Part shown: in pieces, positions 34,747 to 45,599 of the stretch
How the letters are laid out: every line of letters starts with the position of its first letter
How positions within the stretch are numbered: position 1 is the stretch's first letter
Origin: Serratia symbiotica
Lineage (GTDB): Bacteria; Pseudomonadota; Gammaproteobacteria; Enterobacterales; Enterobacteriaceae
NCBI GenBank assembly: GCA_011754105.1
Contig: JAAKDF010000011.1
Coordinates: 1 to 56,002, forward strand
Direction of reading: 5' to 3'
Length of the DNA stretch: 56,002 nucleotides
Made by a program: the position numbers and the translations under genes
Notes under the pieces: generated by a model
Told to the model about the DNA's origin: nothing
The model's input: the letters and a program-made list of their open reading frames with translations, nothing else
Databases searched by the model: none

Positions 34747-35561
34747 TGGAGCGTTATCAGACACTATTTAAACACCTAGAAAGTAATAAGGAAGGTGCGT
34801 TCGTGCCGTTTGTCACGCTGGGCGATCCTAACCCGGCGCTATCATTACAGATTATCGATACACTGATCGAATCCGGAGCAGATGCGTTAGAACTAGGCAT
34901 CCCCTTCTCCGATCCACTAGCCGATGGCCCAGTGATTCAGGGCGCTTCGCTGCGTGCGTTTGCGGTCGGCGTCACACCAAACCAGTGTTTCGAACTACTG
35001 ACGGAGATTCGCCAGAAACATCCGTCCCTTCCGATCGGGCTGCTGATGTACGCCAATCTAGTGTTCCATAATGGAATTGATGTGTTTTATCAACGCTGTG
35101 CTGATGTGGACGTCGACTCAGTGCTGATTGCTGATGTGCCGTTTGAAGAATCGGCACCATTCCGTGCCGCCGCAGCAAGGCACAGAATTGCGCCGATATT
35201 TATCTGCCCGCCAAACGCCGATGACGATTTGCTGCGTAAAATTTCTTCCCATGGTCGTGGCTACACTTACCTACTGTCGCGTGCTGGCGTCACTGGCACT
35301 GAAAGTCGCTCCCAACTGCCACAGCATAATCTGATCAATTTGATCAACAAGCTGCGAGAATACCACGCGGCACCGCCGCTCCAGGGCTTTGGTATCTCCG
35401 ACCCTACCCAAGTAAAGAGTGCATTGCGGTCCGGTGCAGTCGGCACGATTTCTGGTTCGGCGATCGTTAAGATTATCGCGCAGAATCATGCTAATCCGAT
35501 AGAGATTCTGGCTAAGGTGGCGAATTTTGTCAGCGCTATGAAAGCTGCCACTCGGTTATAA
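34746..35561 (+). CDS. trpA: tryptophan synthase alpha chain
   Basis: TrpA cleaves indoleglycerol phosphate and passes indole to TrpB. It has 271 residues (268 in E. coli). The catalytic Glu and Asp lie in [15 protein letters not shown] near 48-62. The TIM-barrel phosphate loop GFGISDPTQ and the GTISGSAIV segment are present. It is the last gene of the operon, overlapping trpB by one base. Intact. Confidence 0.97.
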   Translation: MERYQTLFKHLESNKEGAFVPFVTLGDPNPALSLQIIDTLIESGADALELGIPFSDPLADGPVIQGASLRAFAVGVTPNQCFELLTEIRQKHPSLPIGLLMYANLVFHNGIDVFYQRCADVDVDSVLIADVPFEESAPFRAAAARHRIAPIFICPPNADDDLLRKISSHGRGYTYLLSRAGVTGTESRSQLPQHNLINLINKLREYHAAPPLQGFGISDPTQVKSALRSGAVGTISGSAIVKIIAQNHANPIEILAKVANFVSAMKAATRL

Positions 35562-35570
35562 CATACCGCT

Positions 35571-35594
35571 GCGGGCGCAGTAGATACAGCCCGC
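35571..35594 (+). terminator. hairpin after trpA
   Basis: GCGGGC (35571-35576) pairs with GCCCGC (35589-35594), 10 bp past the trpA stop, where a trp terminator is expected. The following T-run is interrupted (TATATTTTG), so it may be weak. Confidence 0.45.
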
Positions 35595-35631
35595 TGATCA
35601 CCTATATTTTGTTCATTTTTACATCTTGAAT

Positions 35632-36330
35632 GGCTTTGTTAAATACATCGGATTTGGAATAAATAGTTCCTTGAATGTGCATCATCTTGTTTAATGCACA
35701 GATCATGGCCATAGCCTCTACAGCTTGCTAAGCATAACCTCGCAGCGACATGTGACCACCAAAAACGTCAATGGTAGCCTATCATACTTTTCCACCGTGT
35801 GTTGTTTCCGTTAAGGCGCTGGTTTTCCACCGCTTGATTTCGGTCTGCATAGTCTGACGACCAATAACGGGCTCCGCTTTAGGGCGGTAAGTCGATAACA
35901 AAGTGCACAATTTTACCCAGCGTTGGGGTTTTAAACGGGACATTGATAGATTTTTTCCGTTTACTGATGCAGGTGTAGTCCGGGCATTTCAACGGCACTT
36001 TAATCAGTATGAAAATGTAGTCGAAGAAGCCCTGGAGAGCGCTAAGTGTCAGGTTAAAAATCCGTTTCAGCATCAATGCGCTGGTCATTGCCATATTTGA
36101 ATAATGTTGTAGGCGACCACTCAGAGAAGGTGTTGCCTAGCAGTACCAGGCGTGAAGTGACGTTTCATCCAACCATAAAGTGAGTAAATCCCGAGTAATA
36201 AAGGCGTTGCTGTAAGCCTTCCAGTTGGTGATCTTGAACTTTTGCTTGGCCACGCCATGTTGCTATTTTGACCGAAGGAGAGTTATCTGATTTTCGTGCG
36301 GGCCAAATGTTCGATTTATTCAACAAAGCT
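35632..36330 (-). mobile_element. IS5-family element, copy 4, internal deletion
   Basis: Both terminal inverted repeats are present (GGCTTTGTTAAATACATC at the left; GATTTATTCAACAAAGC at the right), but the unit is about 700 bp against about 1,020 for full copies. The deletion joint near 35890 removes the middle of the transposase, including its first Asp-proximal part. Remaining coding pieces (minus strand) are AMTSALMLKRIFNLTLSALQ and a decayed C-terminus. It lies between the trp block and the apt block. Confidence 0.85.
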
Positions 36331-36605
36331 GTTACACCGTGGAGATAAGGCGTCTGGCATAATTTTTATCTGGTGTTTTCTGGATAATTTTTGCATCTGA
36401 AGTCGTTTATGTCAGGGGATGGGTGCTATGATCGGCATAACTCAATCTGGTTATGAGGAGTTGTTATTTTTAGCGATTGATCAGACCTCTCAAACCGGAT
36501 TTAGTTTCTTCAGTGATCTACTATTTGGCGCAGGTATTTAGGGTAGTGCGGAAATTTTAGCAACCTGTGTACCCGTTTTTAGGTAGTCTCAATCAGGCAA
36601 CGATT

Positions 36606-37157
36606 ATGACCGCGACAGCGCAGCAATTTCAGCTTTTTAAAGACAGTATCAAAACCATTCCGGATTACCCCAAGCAGGGCATTTTGTTCCGTGATGTTAC
36701 CAGCCTTCTGGAAAACCCCCTGGCTTATGCCGCAAGCATTGAACTGCTGTCTGAGCATTATCGTACAGCAAATGTAACTAAAGTAGTTGGTACCGAATCG
36801 CGTGGTTTCCTGTTCGGCGCGCCTGTTGCTCTAGCATTGGGTGTCGGGTTTGTGCCGGTGCGCAAACATGGCAAACTGCCGCGAACCACCCTCAGTGAAA
36901 GCTACGAGCTGGAGTACAGCACTAATCAGTTGGAAATCCATACCGATGCCATTTCCGCAGGTGACAAGGTACTGGTGATTGACGACCTGTTAGCGACCGG
37001 CGGAACCGTTGCTGCTACCGTCAAGCTTATTCGCCGTCTGGATGGAGAAGTAAAAAATTCGGCTTTTGTGATTAACCTGCCAGATCTGGGCGGTGAATTG
37101 CGTTTGAACACACTGGGTATCAAATGTTACAGCTTGATCAATTTCGCTGGTCATTAA
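36606..37157 (+). CDS. apt: adenine phosphoribosyltransferase
   Basis: Apt salvages adenine to AMP with PRPP. The start at 36606 ([16 protein letters not shown]) gives 183 residues, as in E. coli; 13 upstream codons are not conserved. The PRPP-binding loop [13 protein letters not shown] (near 123-135) and the adenine-binding region [12 protein letters not shown] are intact. It lies upstream of dnaX, the conserved order. About 275 bp between IS copy 4 and apt hold only its promoter region. Confidence 0.96.
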   Translation: MTATAQQFQLFKDSIKTIPDYPKQGILFRDVTSLLENPLAYAASIELLSEHYRTANVTKVVGTESRGFLFGAPVALALGVGFVPVRKHGKLPRTTLSESYELEYSTNQLEIHTDAISAGDKVLVIDDLLATGGTVAATVKLIRRLDGEVKNSAFVINLPDLGGELRLNTLGIKCYSLINFAGH

Positions 37158-37248
37158 TCTGTATTACCCCATTACCACAACAGCCTCGCGGATCGATGTG
37201 GGGCTGTGTTAGCATAGTTCTCCAGATCACTCGACTTCTTTGGTATTA

Positions 37249-39177
37249 ATGAGCTATCAGGTTCTTGCCCGTAAGTGGCGTCCTCAAACGTTTGCAGATG
37301 TTGTCGGGCAAGAACATGTCCTGACTGCACTGGCTAACGGCCTTTCGCTGGGGCGCATTCATCATGCCTATTTGTTCTCAGGCACGCGTGGTGTGGGTAA
37401 GACCACTATTGCGCGCCTGCTGGCTAAAGGGCTGAATTGTGAAGCTTGCATCACTGCTACGCCGTGCGGTCAATGCACTAACTGCCGTGAGATTGAGCAG
37501 GGGCATTTTTTCGATCTGATCGAGATCGACGCCGCGTCCAAAACCAAAGTGGAGGATACCCGTGATCTGCTGGATAACGCCCAGTACGCGCCAGCCCGTG
37601 GTCGCTTCAAAATTTACCTGATCGACGAAGTACACATGCTCTCACGCCACAGTTTTAACGCCTTGTTGAAAACACTGGAAGAGCCGCCTGCGCACGTCAA
37701 GTTCCTGCTGGCTACCACCGATCCGCAGAAATTACCTGTCACTATTCTTTCCCGCTGCTTACAGTTCCATCTCAAAGCGCTGGATATCGAACAGATCCGC
37801 AATCAGCTACAAAGCGTTCTGATTGCGGAGAAAATCACTAGCAATGCCCGTGCGTTACAATTGTTGGCGCGCGCTGCTGATGGCAGTATGCGCGATGCGC
37901 TCAGCCTAACAGACCAGGCGATCGCTATGGGGCATGGGCAGGTTACTGCTTCCACCGTCAGCCAAATGCTCGGTACGCTTGATGACGAACAGCCATTAGC
38001 GATCCTAGAAGCGCTAGCCAGCGCTGACGGTGAGAAGGTAATGGCGCAGGTTGCGCAGTCCTCAGCGCGAGGCGTGGACTGGGAAAGCCTGCTGGTGGAG
38101 ACGCTAGCACTGTTGCATCGCATTGCAATGGTGCAATTGCTGCCTGCGATGTTTGATAACCAGTACGCCGCCCTTGAACATAGGTTGAGTGAGCTAGCAC
38201 GCACCTTGCCGCCCGCAGACGTGCAACTTTATTACCAGACACTGCTGGTGGGGCGTAAAGAGCTGGCCTACGCGCCAGATCGCCGCATGGGGGTTGAAAT
38301 GACCCTGCTGCGTGCGCTAGCGTTCCACCCCAAAGCGCTAATCGCTGAGCTGCAAAGCGAGCCCGTGCAGATAAGGCAGCCAATGCAAGAGCCACAATCT
38401 CAGGATGTACCACCGCCATTAGGCCAAGGTGCTGTACCGCAAAATAACCAACAGCCGAATTTACCTGATGCCACCACCAAGTTGTTAAAAGCGCGTAGTC
38501 AACTGCGGCAGAAGGGAACATCCACAGCAAAAAAGCGTGAACCTGCAGCGCTAGGAAGAGCGCGGTCGGCAAGCTCAGCGCTGGAGCGATTGGCTTCTGT
38601 GACTGAGCGGAGTCAGCTGCTTCAGGCAGAAAAAATGGTGCCTGGAAAACCAGTCAAGCCAGAAGCCTACCGCTGGCGCGCTTCAGGCGAACCAGCGGTA
38701 GCGCCGACGGTGCTGATGACGCCCAAGGAGCTACGCACAGCGCTGGAGCATGAGAAAACTCCGGAACTGTCGGCCAAGCTGGTGTTGGAGTCGCTTGAGC
38801 GTGATGCCTGGGCAGCGGAAATTGCTAAGCTGAAGCTGCCAAATTTGGTGCAGCAGTTGACGTTGAATGCCTTTAAGAAGCAACAGGAAGCGGGCAACAT
38901 TTGTCTTCACCTGCGGTCTGCGCAATGTCACCTGAATTCGTCCTCGGCGCAGAAGATACTGGCTGACGCGCTCAGCGAACTATATGGCCGCCCGGTCGAA
39001 CTGAGCGTGGTGGTAGATGATAATTCGGCGGAACGGACTCCGCTGGAATGGCGGCAAGCCATTTATGAAGAAAAACTGGCGCAGGTTCGCCAGTCCATCG
39101 TTGCGGATACCCATATTCAGACGCTGCGCCGCTTTTTTGACGCGGAACTGGATGAAGACAGTATTCGCCCTATTTAA
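37249..39177 (+). CDS. dnaX: DNA polymerase III tau (and gamma by frameshift) subunit
   Basis: DnaX is the ATPase of the clamp loader. The start at 37249 (MSYQVLARKWRP) gives a 642-residue tau (643 in E. coli). Walker A is FSGTRGVGKTT (near 44-54), four cysteines of the zinc module follow (CEACITATPCGQC), and Walker B/DExx is YLIDEVHMLS. The variable proline/glutamine-rich linker (about 380-425) is followed by the tau-specific C-terminal domains. The slippery A-AAA-AAG at 38529-38535 remains, so the shorter gamma form can be made. Three upstream in-frame codons are not needed. Confidence 0.96.
   Translation: MSYQVLARKWRPQTFADVVGQEHVLTALANGLSLGRIHHAYLFSGTRGVGKTTIARLLAKGLNCEACITATPCGQCTNCREIEQGHFFDLIEIDAASKTKVEDTRDLLDNAQYAPARGRFKIYLIDEVHMLSRHSFNALLKTLEEPPAHVKFLLATTDPQKLPVTILSRCLQFHLKALDIEQIRNQLQSVLIAEKITSNARALQLLARAADGSMRDALSLTDQAIAMGHGQVTASTVSQMLGTLDDEQPLAILEALASADGEKVMAQVAQSSARGVDWESLLVETLALLHRIAMVQLLPAMFDNQYAALEHRLSELARTLPPADVQLYYQTLLVGRKELAYAPDRRMGVEMTLLRALAFHPKALIAELQSEPVQIRQPMQEPQSQDVPPPLGQGAVPQNNQQPNLPDATTKLLKARSQLRQKGTSTAKKREPAALGRARSASSALERLASVTERSQLLQAEKMVPGKPVKPEAYRWRASGEPAVAPTVLMTPKELRTALEHEKTPELSAKLVLESLERDAWAAEIAKLKLPNLVQQLTLNAFKKQQEAGNICLHLRSAQCHLNSSSAQKILADALSELYGRPVELSVVVDDNSAERTPLEWRQAIYEEKLAQVRQSIVADTHIQTLRRFFDAELDEDSIRPI
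38512..38565 (+). promoter_or_regulatory. programmed -1 frameshift site of dnaX
   Basis: The heptamer AAAAAAG (38529-38535, read A-AAA-AAG) is in the zero frame at codons 428-429. After a -1 slip the next codons are GCG and TGA (38538-38540), so gamma would be 430 residues. An AGGGA element lies about 12 nt upstream, like the stimulatory Shine-Dalgarno of E. coli. Downstream a GCGCT/AGCGC stem can form (about 38549-38563). All three elements of the known signal are kept. Confidence 0.85.
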
Positions 39178-39212
39178 ACGTAAACGCTGCGTACTGTGTG
39201 CAGTCTAAGTGA

Positions 39213-39553
<341 letters not shown>

Positions 39554-39554
<1 letters not shown>

Positions 39555-40165
39555 TGCAAACCAGCCCGCTGCTTAAATTATTGATGGAGGCGCTGCGCTG
39601 CCTGCCTGGCGTGGTCCTAAAATCAGCGCAGCGCATGGAGTTCCAACTGCTACAACGCGATCGTAGCGGCGGTATGCTTCTGGGGCAGAAGCAGTGATGA
39701 GTGTCATGTCGGAAATAGGCCACTGTGCCGACTGCCGTATTTCCACCGAGCAATATATTTGCACCATTTGCGCCAATCCACGCCGTCAGCAAAATGGCCA
39801 GATTTGCGTGGTGGAGACTCTGGCTGATATTCACGCCATTGAACAGACTAGACAGTTAGCCGGACGCTACTTTGTGTTGATGGGGCGCCTGTCACCGCTG
39901 GATGTTATCAGCCCTAGTGATAGTTGCCTTGATCGTTTGGGGCAACGGATGGAGAAGGAACGCATTACTGAAATCATCCGTGCCACCAACCAAACAGTGG
40001 AAAGAGTAGACCACCGCCAACTACATCGCCGAGATGTGCGGACAATATGGCGTGCCAGCTAGCCGCATCGCTCACGGCGTGCCGGTAGGTGGCAATTAGG
40101 ATCGTCGATGGCACCATCGCTGTCGCATTCTCTGCGCCGGTTATCATGCTATCAGGTTCCCCTGA
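39554..40165 (+). pseudogene. recR: recombination protein RecR, frameshifted
   Basis: It begins [19 protein letters not shown] right after ybaB, keeps ERDRSGGM-like sequence, then shifts frame near 39690. The zinc finger and Toprim parts follow in another frame ([42 protein letters not shown]). A further shift near 40010 leads to [24 protein letters not shown] and an early stop. RecR works with RecFO in gap repair. At least two frameshifts make it non-functional. Confidence 0.9.
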
Positions 40166-40294
40166 TATAGCCATTCGGCTCCGTCAGCTATTATGCAAAA
40201 ATTTCCCGCTAGTCGCTTGAAAAACATTGCCCTGATCCCCACTTAATACACACTATTGTGTGCTTTTGCTAATCATTGTCTTTTGAGGTAATCA

Positions 40295-42166
40295 ATGAAT
40301 ATGAAAGGTCAAGAAACCCGTGGGTTCCAGTCTGAAGTAAAGCAACTGCTTAATTTGATGATTAATTCTCTGTACTCTAATAAAGAGATTTTTTTGCGCG
40401 AGTTGATCTCTAACGCCTCGGATGCTGCTGACAAACTGCGTTTCCACGCATTATCCGCGCCTGAGCTGTATGAAGGTGATGGTAAACTACGTGTGCGCCT
40501 ATCTTTTGATAAAGAGCAGCGTACACTGACCCTCTCTGATAACGGCATTGGCATGAGCCGTGAAGAAGTTATCGAGAACCTTGGCACCATTGCCAAATCA
40601 GGCACTAAGTCTTTCCTTGATTCTATCGTTTCCGACCAGGCTAAAGACAGCCAACTAATTGGTCAGTTTGGTGTCGGTTTCTATTCCGCGTTCATTGTGG
40701 CAGACAAAGTGACAGTGCGTAGCCGTTCCGCAGGTGCCCCCGCCGATGAAGGCGTGTTCTGGGAGTCCACAGGGGAGGGCGACTACACTATCGCTGACAT
40801 TACTAAAGAGACCCACGGCACTGATGTCACTCTGCATCTGCGTGAAGGTAAAGATGAGTATCTTGACGCCTGGCGTTTGCGATCGGTGATCGGCAAATAC
40901 TCCGATCACATCGCGCTGCCGGTGGAAATTGAGAGCAAAAACGAAGCAGACGGCACCATCACTTGGGAAAAGATCAACAAGGCGCAGGCTCTGTGGAAGC
41001 GTAACAAGGCTGATATCACCGATGAAGAGTACAAAGAGTTTTACAAGCATATCGCACATGACTTCACTGATCCTTCGATCTGGAGTCTTAACCGGGTGGA
41101 AGGCAAGCAGGAGTATACCAGCCTGCTGTATATCCCAGCTCAGGCACCGTGGGATATGTGGAATCGCGATCATAAACATGGCCTGAAGCTGTACGTCCAG
41201 CGTGTGTTTATCATGGACGATGCTGAACAGTTTATGCCGAACTACCTGCGCTTCGTACGCGGCCTGATAGACTCCAATGATCTGCCACTAAATGTATCGC
41301 GTGAAATTCTGCAAGATAGCCGCATAACCCAAAGCCTGCGTGGCGCACTGACCAAGCGTGTACTTCAGATGCTGGAAAAACTGGCAAAGGACGATACTGA
41401 AAGCTATCAGAAATTCTGGCAACAGTTCGGACTAGTAATGAAGGAAGGACCAGCGGAAGACAACGGCAATCAAGAAGCGATCGCCAAGCTGCTGCGTTTC
41501 GCATCTACCCACAGCGATAGCTTGGCGCAAACCGTATCGTTGGAAGAATACGTTGGCCGTATGGTGGAAGGTCAAGATAAAATTTACTACATCACTGCTG
41601 ATAGCTATGCCGCCGCCAAGAGTAGCCCACATCTAGAGCTGTTCCGCAAGAAAGGCATCGAAGTATTGCTATTATCCGACCGCATCGATGAATGGATGAT
41701 GAGCTATCTGACAGAGTACGATGGCAAGCCGTTCCAGTCAGTGAGCAAAGCCGATGAATCGCTGGACAAACTGGCGGACGATACTGAGAAGCAAAAGGCC
41801 GCCGAGCAGCAACTGGAATCCTTTATAGATCGGGTAAAGACGTTGCTGGGTGACCGTGTGAAGGACGTACGCCTGACGCATCGCCTGACCGACACCCCAG
41901 CAGTGGTCATTACCGGTGCCGACGAGATGAGTACTCAAATGGCTAAGATGTTCGCTGCGGCGGGTCAGCAAGCGCCAGAAGTAAAATACATTTTTGAGCT
42001 GAATCCTGAGCATACCTTGGTTAAACATGCCTCCGATATGGCTGATAACGAACAATTCGCTGAATGGATCAATCTGTTGCTAGATCAAGCTTTGTTAGCA
42101 GAACGCGGTGCGCTGGAGGACCCAAACCAGTTCATCCGCCGAATAAATAAATTGCTCTCCGTATAA
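40295..42166 (+). CDS. htpG: molecular chaperone HtpG (Hsp90)
   Basis: HtpG is the bacterial Hsp90. It has 623 residues (624 in E. coli). GHKL ATP-binding motifs are in order: the N1 box [15 protein letters not shown] near 31-45, DNGIGM near 81-86, and GQFGVGFYS near 122-130. The middle domain carries the catalytic Arg region ([11 protein letters not shown]). The C-terminal dimerisation domain ends RRINKLLSV. It stands alone with its own promoter region upstream. Intact. Confidence 0.97.
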   Translation: MNMKGQETRGFQSEVKQLLNLMINSLYSNKEIFLRELISNASDAADKLRFHALSAPELYEGDGKLRVRLSFDKEQRTLTLSDNGIGMSREEVIENLGTIAKSGTKSFLDSIVSDQAKDSQLIGQFGVGFYSAFIVADKVTVRSRSAGAPADEGVFWESTGEGDYTIADITKETHGTDVTLHLREGKDEYLDAWRLRSVIGKYSDHIALPVEIESKNEADGTITWEKINKAQALWKRNKADITDEEYKEFYKHIAHDFTDPSIWSLNRVEGKQEYTSLLYIPAQAPWDMWNRDHKHGLKLYVQRVFIMDDAEQFMPNYLRFVRGLIDSNDLPLNVSREILQDSRITQSLRGALTKRVLQMLEKLAKDDTESYQKFWQQFGLVMKEGPAEDNGNQEAIAKLLRFASTHSDSLAQTVSLEEYVGRMVEGQDKIYYITADSYAAAKSSPHLELFRKKGIEVLLLSDRIDEWMMSYLTEYDGKPFQSVSKADESLDKLADDTEKQKAAEQQLESFIDRVKTLLGDRVKDVRLTHRLTDTPAVVITGADEMSTQMAKMFAAAGQQAPEVKYIFELNPEHTLVKHASDMADNEQFAEWINLLLDQALLAERGALEDPNQFIRRINKLLSV

Positions 42167-43120
<954 letters not shown>

Positions 43121-43142
43121 TCGATTTTATTACTTGCATAGT

Positions 43143-43170
43143 GCCAGACATCAGGTCTGGCGTTTTTTTT
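43143..43170 (+). terminator. Rho-independent terminator of adk
   Basis: GCCAGAC (43143-43149) pairs with GTCTGGC (43155-43161) over a 5-nt loop, followed by eight T residues. It lies 23 bp past the adk stop. Confidence 0.85.
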
Positions 43171-43282
43171 GCTATTCTTCTACCGAATTGTGATCGCCTC
43201 AGCTTGTGGCGTACGCGCCATTTAATATCCGGCCGCAAATGGCGTATAACTACCTGCATTTTCATCAGCAGCAGGAAACTGG

Positions 43283-43545
43283 ATATGTTCGGATAAACTA
43301 ATTTTCTGGCAGAGGGCCACCGCGCACCAGATTGTGCAGCTGGCAATGAGCATCATCAGCCACTCGGTTAATCTATCCAATTGATGGATAGTAACAGCGC
43401 GATCATAGCCTCCGGCAACTCGTCGAACCTATTTCAGCGCTACAAATGGGCGAGGCTGGCGCTGACGGGAAACCGAGTGGTGGAAATCGACAACGTCACC
43501 CCCGAGCACGTGCCCCCCGGCATCAATTGTGCGGCGAGAAGGGCA
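43283..43545 (+). pseudogene. cdaR: sugar diacid regulator CdaR, N-terminal remnant
   Basis: Short stretches match the sensor domain of CdaR (SdaR): ATAHQIVQLAMSIISHSVNL, then after a frameshift MDSNSAIIASGNSSNLFQR, LALTGNRVVEIDNVT, and in another frame a PGIN-like segment. CdaR activates glucarate, galactarate and glycerate use. The rest of the gene is missing, and the fragment runs directly into a glycerate kinase remnant. Base composition is more GC-rich than the neighbouring spacers. Confidence 0.65.
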
Positions 43546-43549
43546 CTTC

Positions 43550-44021
43550 TTAGGTATATTCGGGCTGCAGAATTGCACTACGCCGCAGATGGTGGCACAG
43601 CTCGATGCAGCGCTGCGCCACGACGGCGAACTGATGGAGCAGGTTACCGGCCGTAAGATTATCCGCCAGCCTGGGCACCGTGGCGGCCGGGGAAATGGGC
43701 GCGGCATTGTTCGGCATGCTTGAAGCCCGGCTTCGGCCGGGCATTGAGATCGTGATTGACACCCTGCGGCTGGAAAAGGCCGTGCGCGGTGCCGATCTGG
43801 TGATTACCGGCGAAGGTCGGCTAGACAGCCAGTCGATCCATAGCAAAACGCCGGTGGCCTTAGCGCAGGCGGACAAGCGCCAAGGCCACCGGCGCATAGT
43901 CACACTGGAGGAATCGCTGGCTGGTGCGTGCGCACAATCTAGAGGTCACGGCGCGCAACGTGGCGGATGGCGCAGGGATGTTAGGCCGAATAGCTTCGTT
44001 ATGAACGGTGCCTGTTACTGA
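43550..44021 (+). pseudogene. glycerate kinase (GarK/GlxK family), C-terminal remnant
   Basis: Two frames together give the C-terminal half of a GarK/GlxK-type glycerate kinase: TPQMVAQLDAALRHDG, then GEMGAALFGMLEARLRPGIE, DTLRLEKAVRGADLVITGEG, RLDSQSIHSKTPVALAQ. The N-terminal half is gone and the frame shifts near 43680 and again after 43880. It is GC-rich, which suggests decay began recently. Together with the cdaR piece it marks loss of glycerate catabolism. Confidence 0.8.
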
Positions 44022-44129
44022 TATCTGTTCCGACGAAGAGCTTTCCCGTTACAATAGATCGCATGAGTGGCTGCTAACATCCCGACCCAGAATTGGATTC
44101 CGGCCGGAAAGATAAAGAGGAGAACTGAG

Positions 44130-45092
44130 ATGAAGCAAGAGAAACACGGCGTATTGCTGGTAAACCTAGGGACACCAGATGCGCCAACCTCATCGGCGGT
44201 AAAATGTTACCTAAAAGAATTCCTCAGTGATGGCCGCGTAGTTGACACCTCACCGTTGCTTTGGTGGGTTATCCTTAACGGCGCGATCTTACCGTGGCGA
44301 TCGCCGCGCGTCGCCAAGTTGTATCAGTCGATCTGGATGGAAGAAGGTTCGCCGCTATTGGTCTACAGCCGTCGTCAACAGCGAGCGCTGGCCGAGCGTA
44401 TACCGAATATTCCCGTCGAGTTGGGCATGAGTTATGGTTCGCCAAGCTTGGCGGAAGCGATTAGTAAGCTGCTGGCTCAAGACATCACTAACCTGGTGGT
44501 GCTGCCGCTATACCCGCAATACTCCTGCTCGACCAGTGCAGCGGTATGGGACGGTGTGGCTCGCGTCCTTAAGGGCTATCCCTGTTTACCGTCGATCAGG
44601 TTTATCCGCGATTACGCTACACACCCGGCCTATATCTTTGGGCTACAGCAAAGCGTTGAACGCTCATTGGCTGAACATGGTCAACCAGATCGCCTCATAC
44701 TTTCATTCCACGGTATCCCCGAGCGCTATGCACGTCTGGGGGATGATTACCCGCAGAACTGTGAAGATACGCATTGTGCGCTGACTGCCACGCTGCCGTT
44801 ATCGCCTGAACGGGTAATGATGACCTACCAATCGCGCTTTGGCCGTGAGCCATGGCTGACGCCATATACTGACGAAACGCTGCAAATACTTCCAGCACAG
44901 GGCGTGAAGCATATTCAATTGATCTGCCCAGGTTTCTCGGCGGACTGTTTGGAAACGTTGGAGGAGATCAAAGAGCAAAACCGTGAGATATTCCTCAAGG
45001 CTGGCGGCGAGAAGTTTGAGTATATTTCTGCGCTGAATGACGAACCGGCACATATTGATATGATGCAGCAATTGGTGATGGAGTGTACTTAA
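44130..45092 (+). CDS. hemH: ferrochelatase
   Basis: HemH inserts Fe(II) into protoporphyrin IX, the last step of protohaem synthesis. The start at 44130 ([17 protein letters not shown]), preceded by AGAGGAGA, gives 320 residues as in E. coli; 21 upstream codons are not conserved. The active-site His is in [12 protein letters not shown] near 190-201, and the C-terminal [15 protein letters not shown] block with the metal-site Glu is intact. It follows adk after the dead cdaR-garK insert. Copy B of a dispersed repeat begins directly after its stop. Confidence 0.96.
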   Translation: MKQEKHGVLLVNLGTPDAPTSSAVKCYLKEFLSDGRVVDTSPLLWWVILNGAILPWRSPRVAKLYQSIWMEEGSPLLVYSRRQQRALAERIPNIPVELGMSYGSPSLAEAISKLLAQDITNLVVLPLYPQYSCSTSAAVWDGVARVLKGYPCLPSIRFIRDYATHPAYIFGLQQSVERSLAEHGQPDRLILSFHGIPERYARLGDDYPQNCEDTHCALTATLPLSPERVMMTYQSRFGREPWLTPYTDETLQILPAQGVKHIQLICPGFSADCLETLEEIKEQNREIFLKAGGEKFEYISALNDEPAHIDMMQQLVMECT

Positions 45093-45093
45093 A

Positions 45094-45235
45094 GCCTATC
45101 CTAGTGGGTGTATATTGTTGCAGTCTATTTGGATCAGGACAGCGCGCAATCCTCGCAGCATACATGGTGTATGTGATGATTGTGGTCACTTCCCAGGGCC
45201 CAAATGGCAAATAAAATATCCTTTATGGGATAGAT
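45094..45235 (-). repeat. dispersed palindromic repeat, copy B
   Basis: This is the inverse of copy A (23790-23928): on the minus strand it starts CTATCCCATAAAGG, contains TTTGCCATTTGGGCCCTGGG and GCGCTGTCCTGATCCAAATA, and ends TAGGATAGGC. It begins two bases after the hemH stop codon, so it is the 3' end of the hemH transcript. An inner CATACA/TGTATG hairpin is present. Confidence 0.7.
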
Positions 45236-45599
45236 TCTTAGTCATCATTATGTTAGGTGTTGGGTCTATCACTACATCAGGCAGGAATACGCTAATATTT
45301 TAATTTCTGACTGCTAACGGCCCAATAATCATTTATGACTTTGGGTTGTGCTAAAAGTAAAAGATCTCGCAAGGCGAATCTTACTTATCATCAATGTCGG
45401 TATTAGGCCGTACCTATCAATGGCCCATGAGTGCCGTTGGTAGTTTATTTGAGCGTGCAGTAAGGCGCAGGTAATGAGGTTAGGTGGCCTAATAAGCAGC
45501 GCGTCAACTAGGGGTACCTGCACCTTCCGCCTTTATTATCGGCTTTTGGGTCTGCGAAGCCGCCATGTTAGATGACCTAGATCGGGCAATTGCCAACTT
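45236..45599. other. unidentified spacer between hemH repeat and ybaL
   Basis: About 360 bp in which gsk or fsr would be expected from the E. coli order. I recognise neither in any frame. It is probably eroded sequence. Confidence 0.4.

Noticed and set aside
37958-38572. 204-residue minus-strand frame inside dnaX
   Set aside because: It is a shadow frame of the dnaX linker, rich in Ala, and is opposite a well-supported gene.
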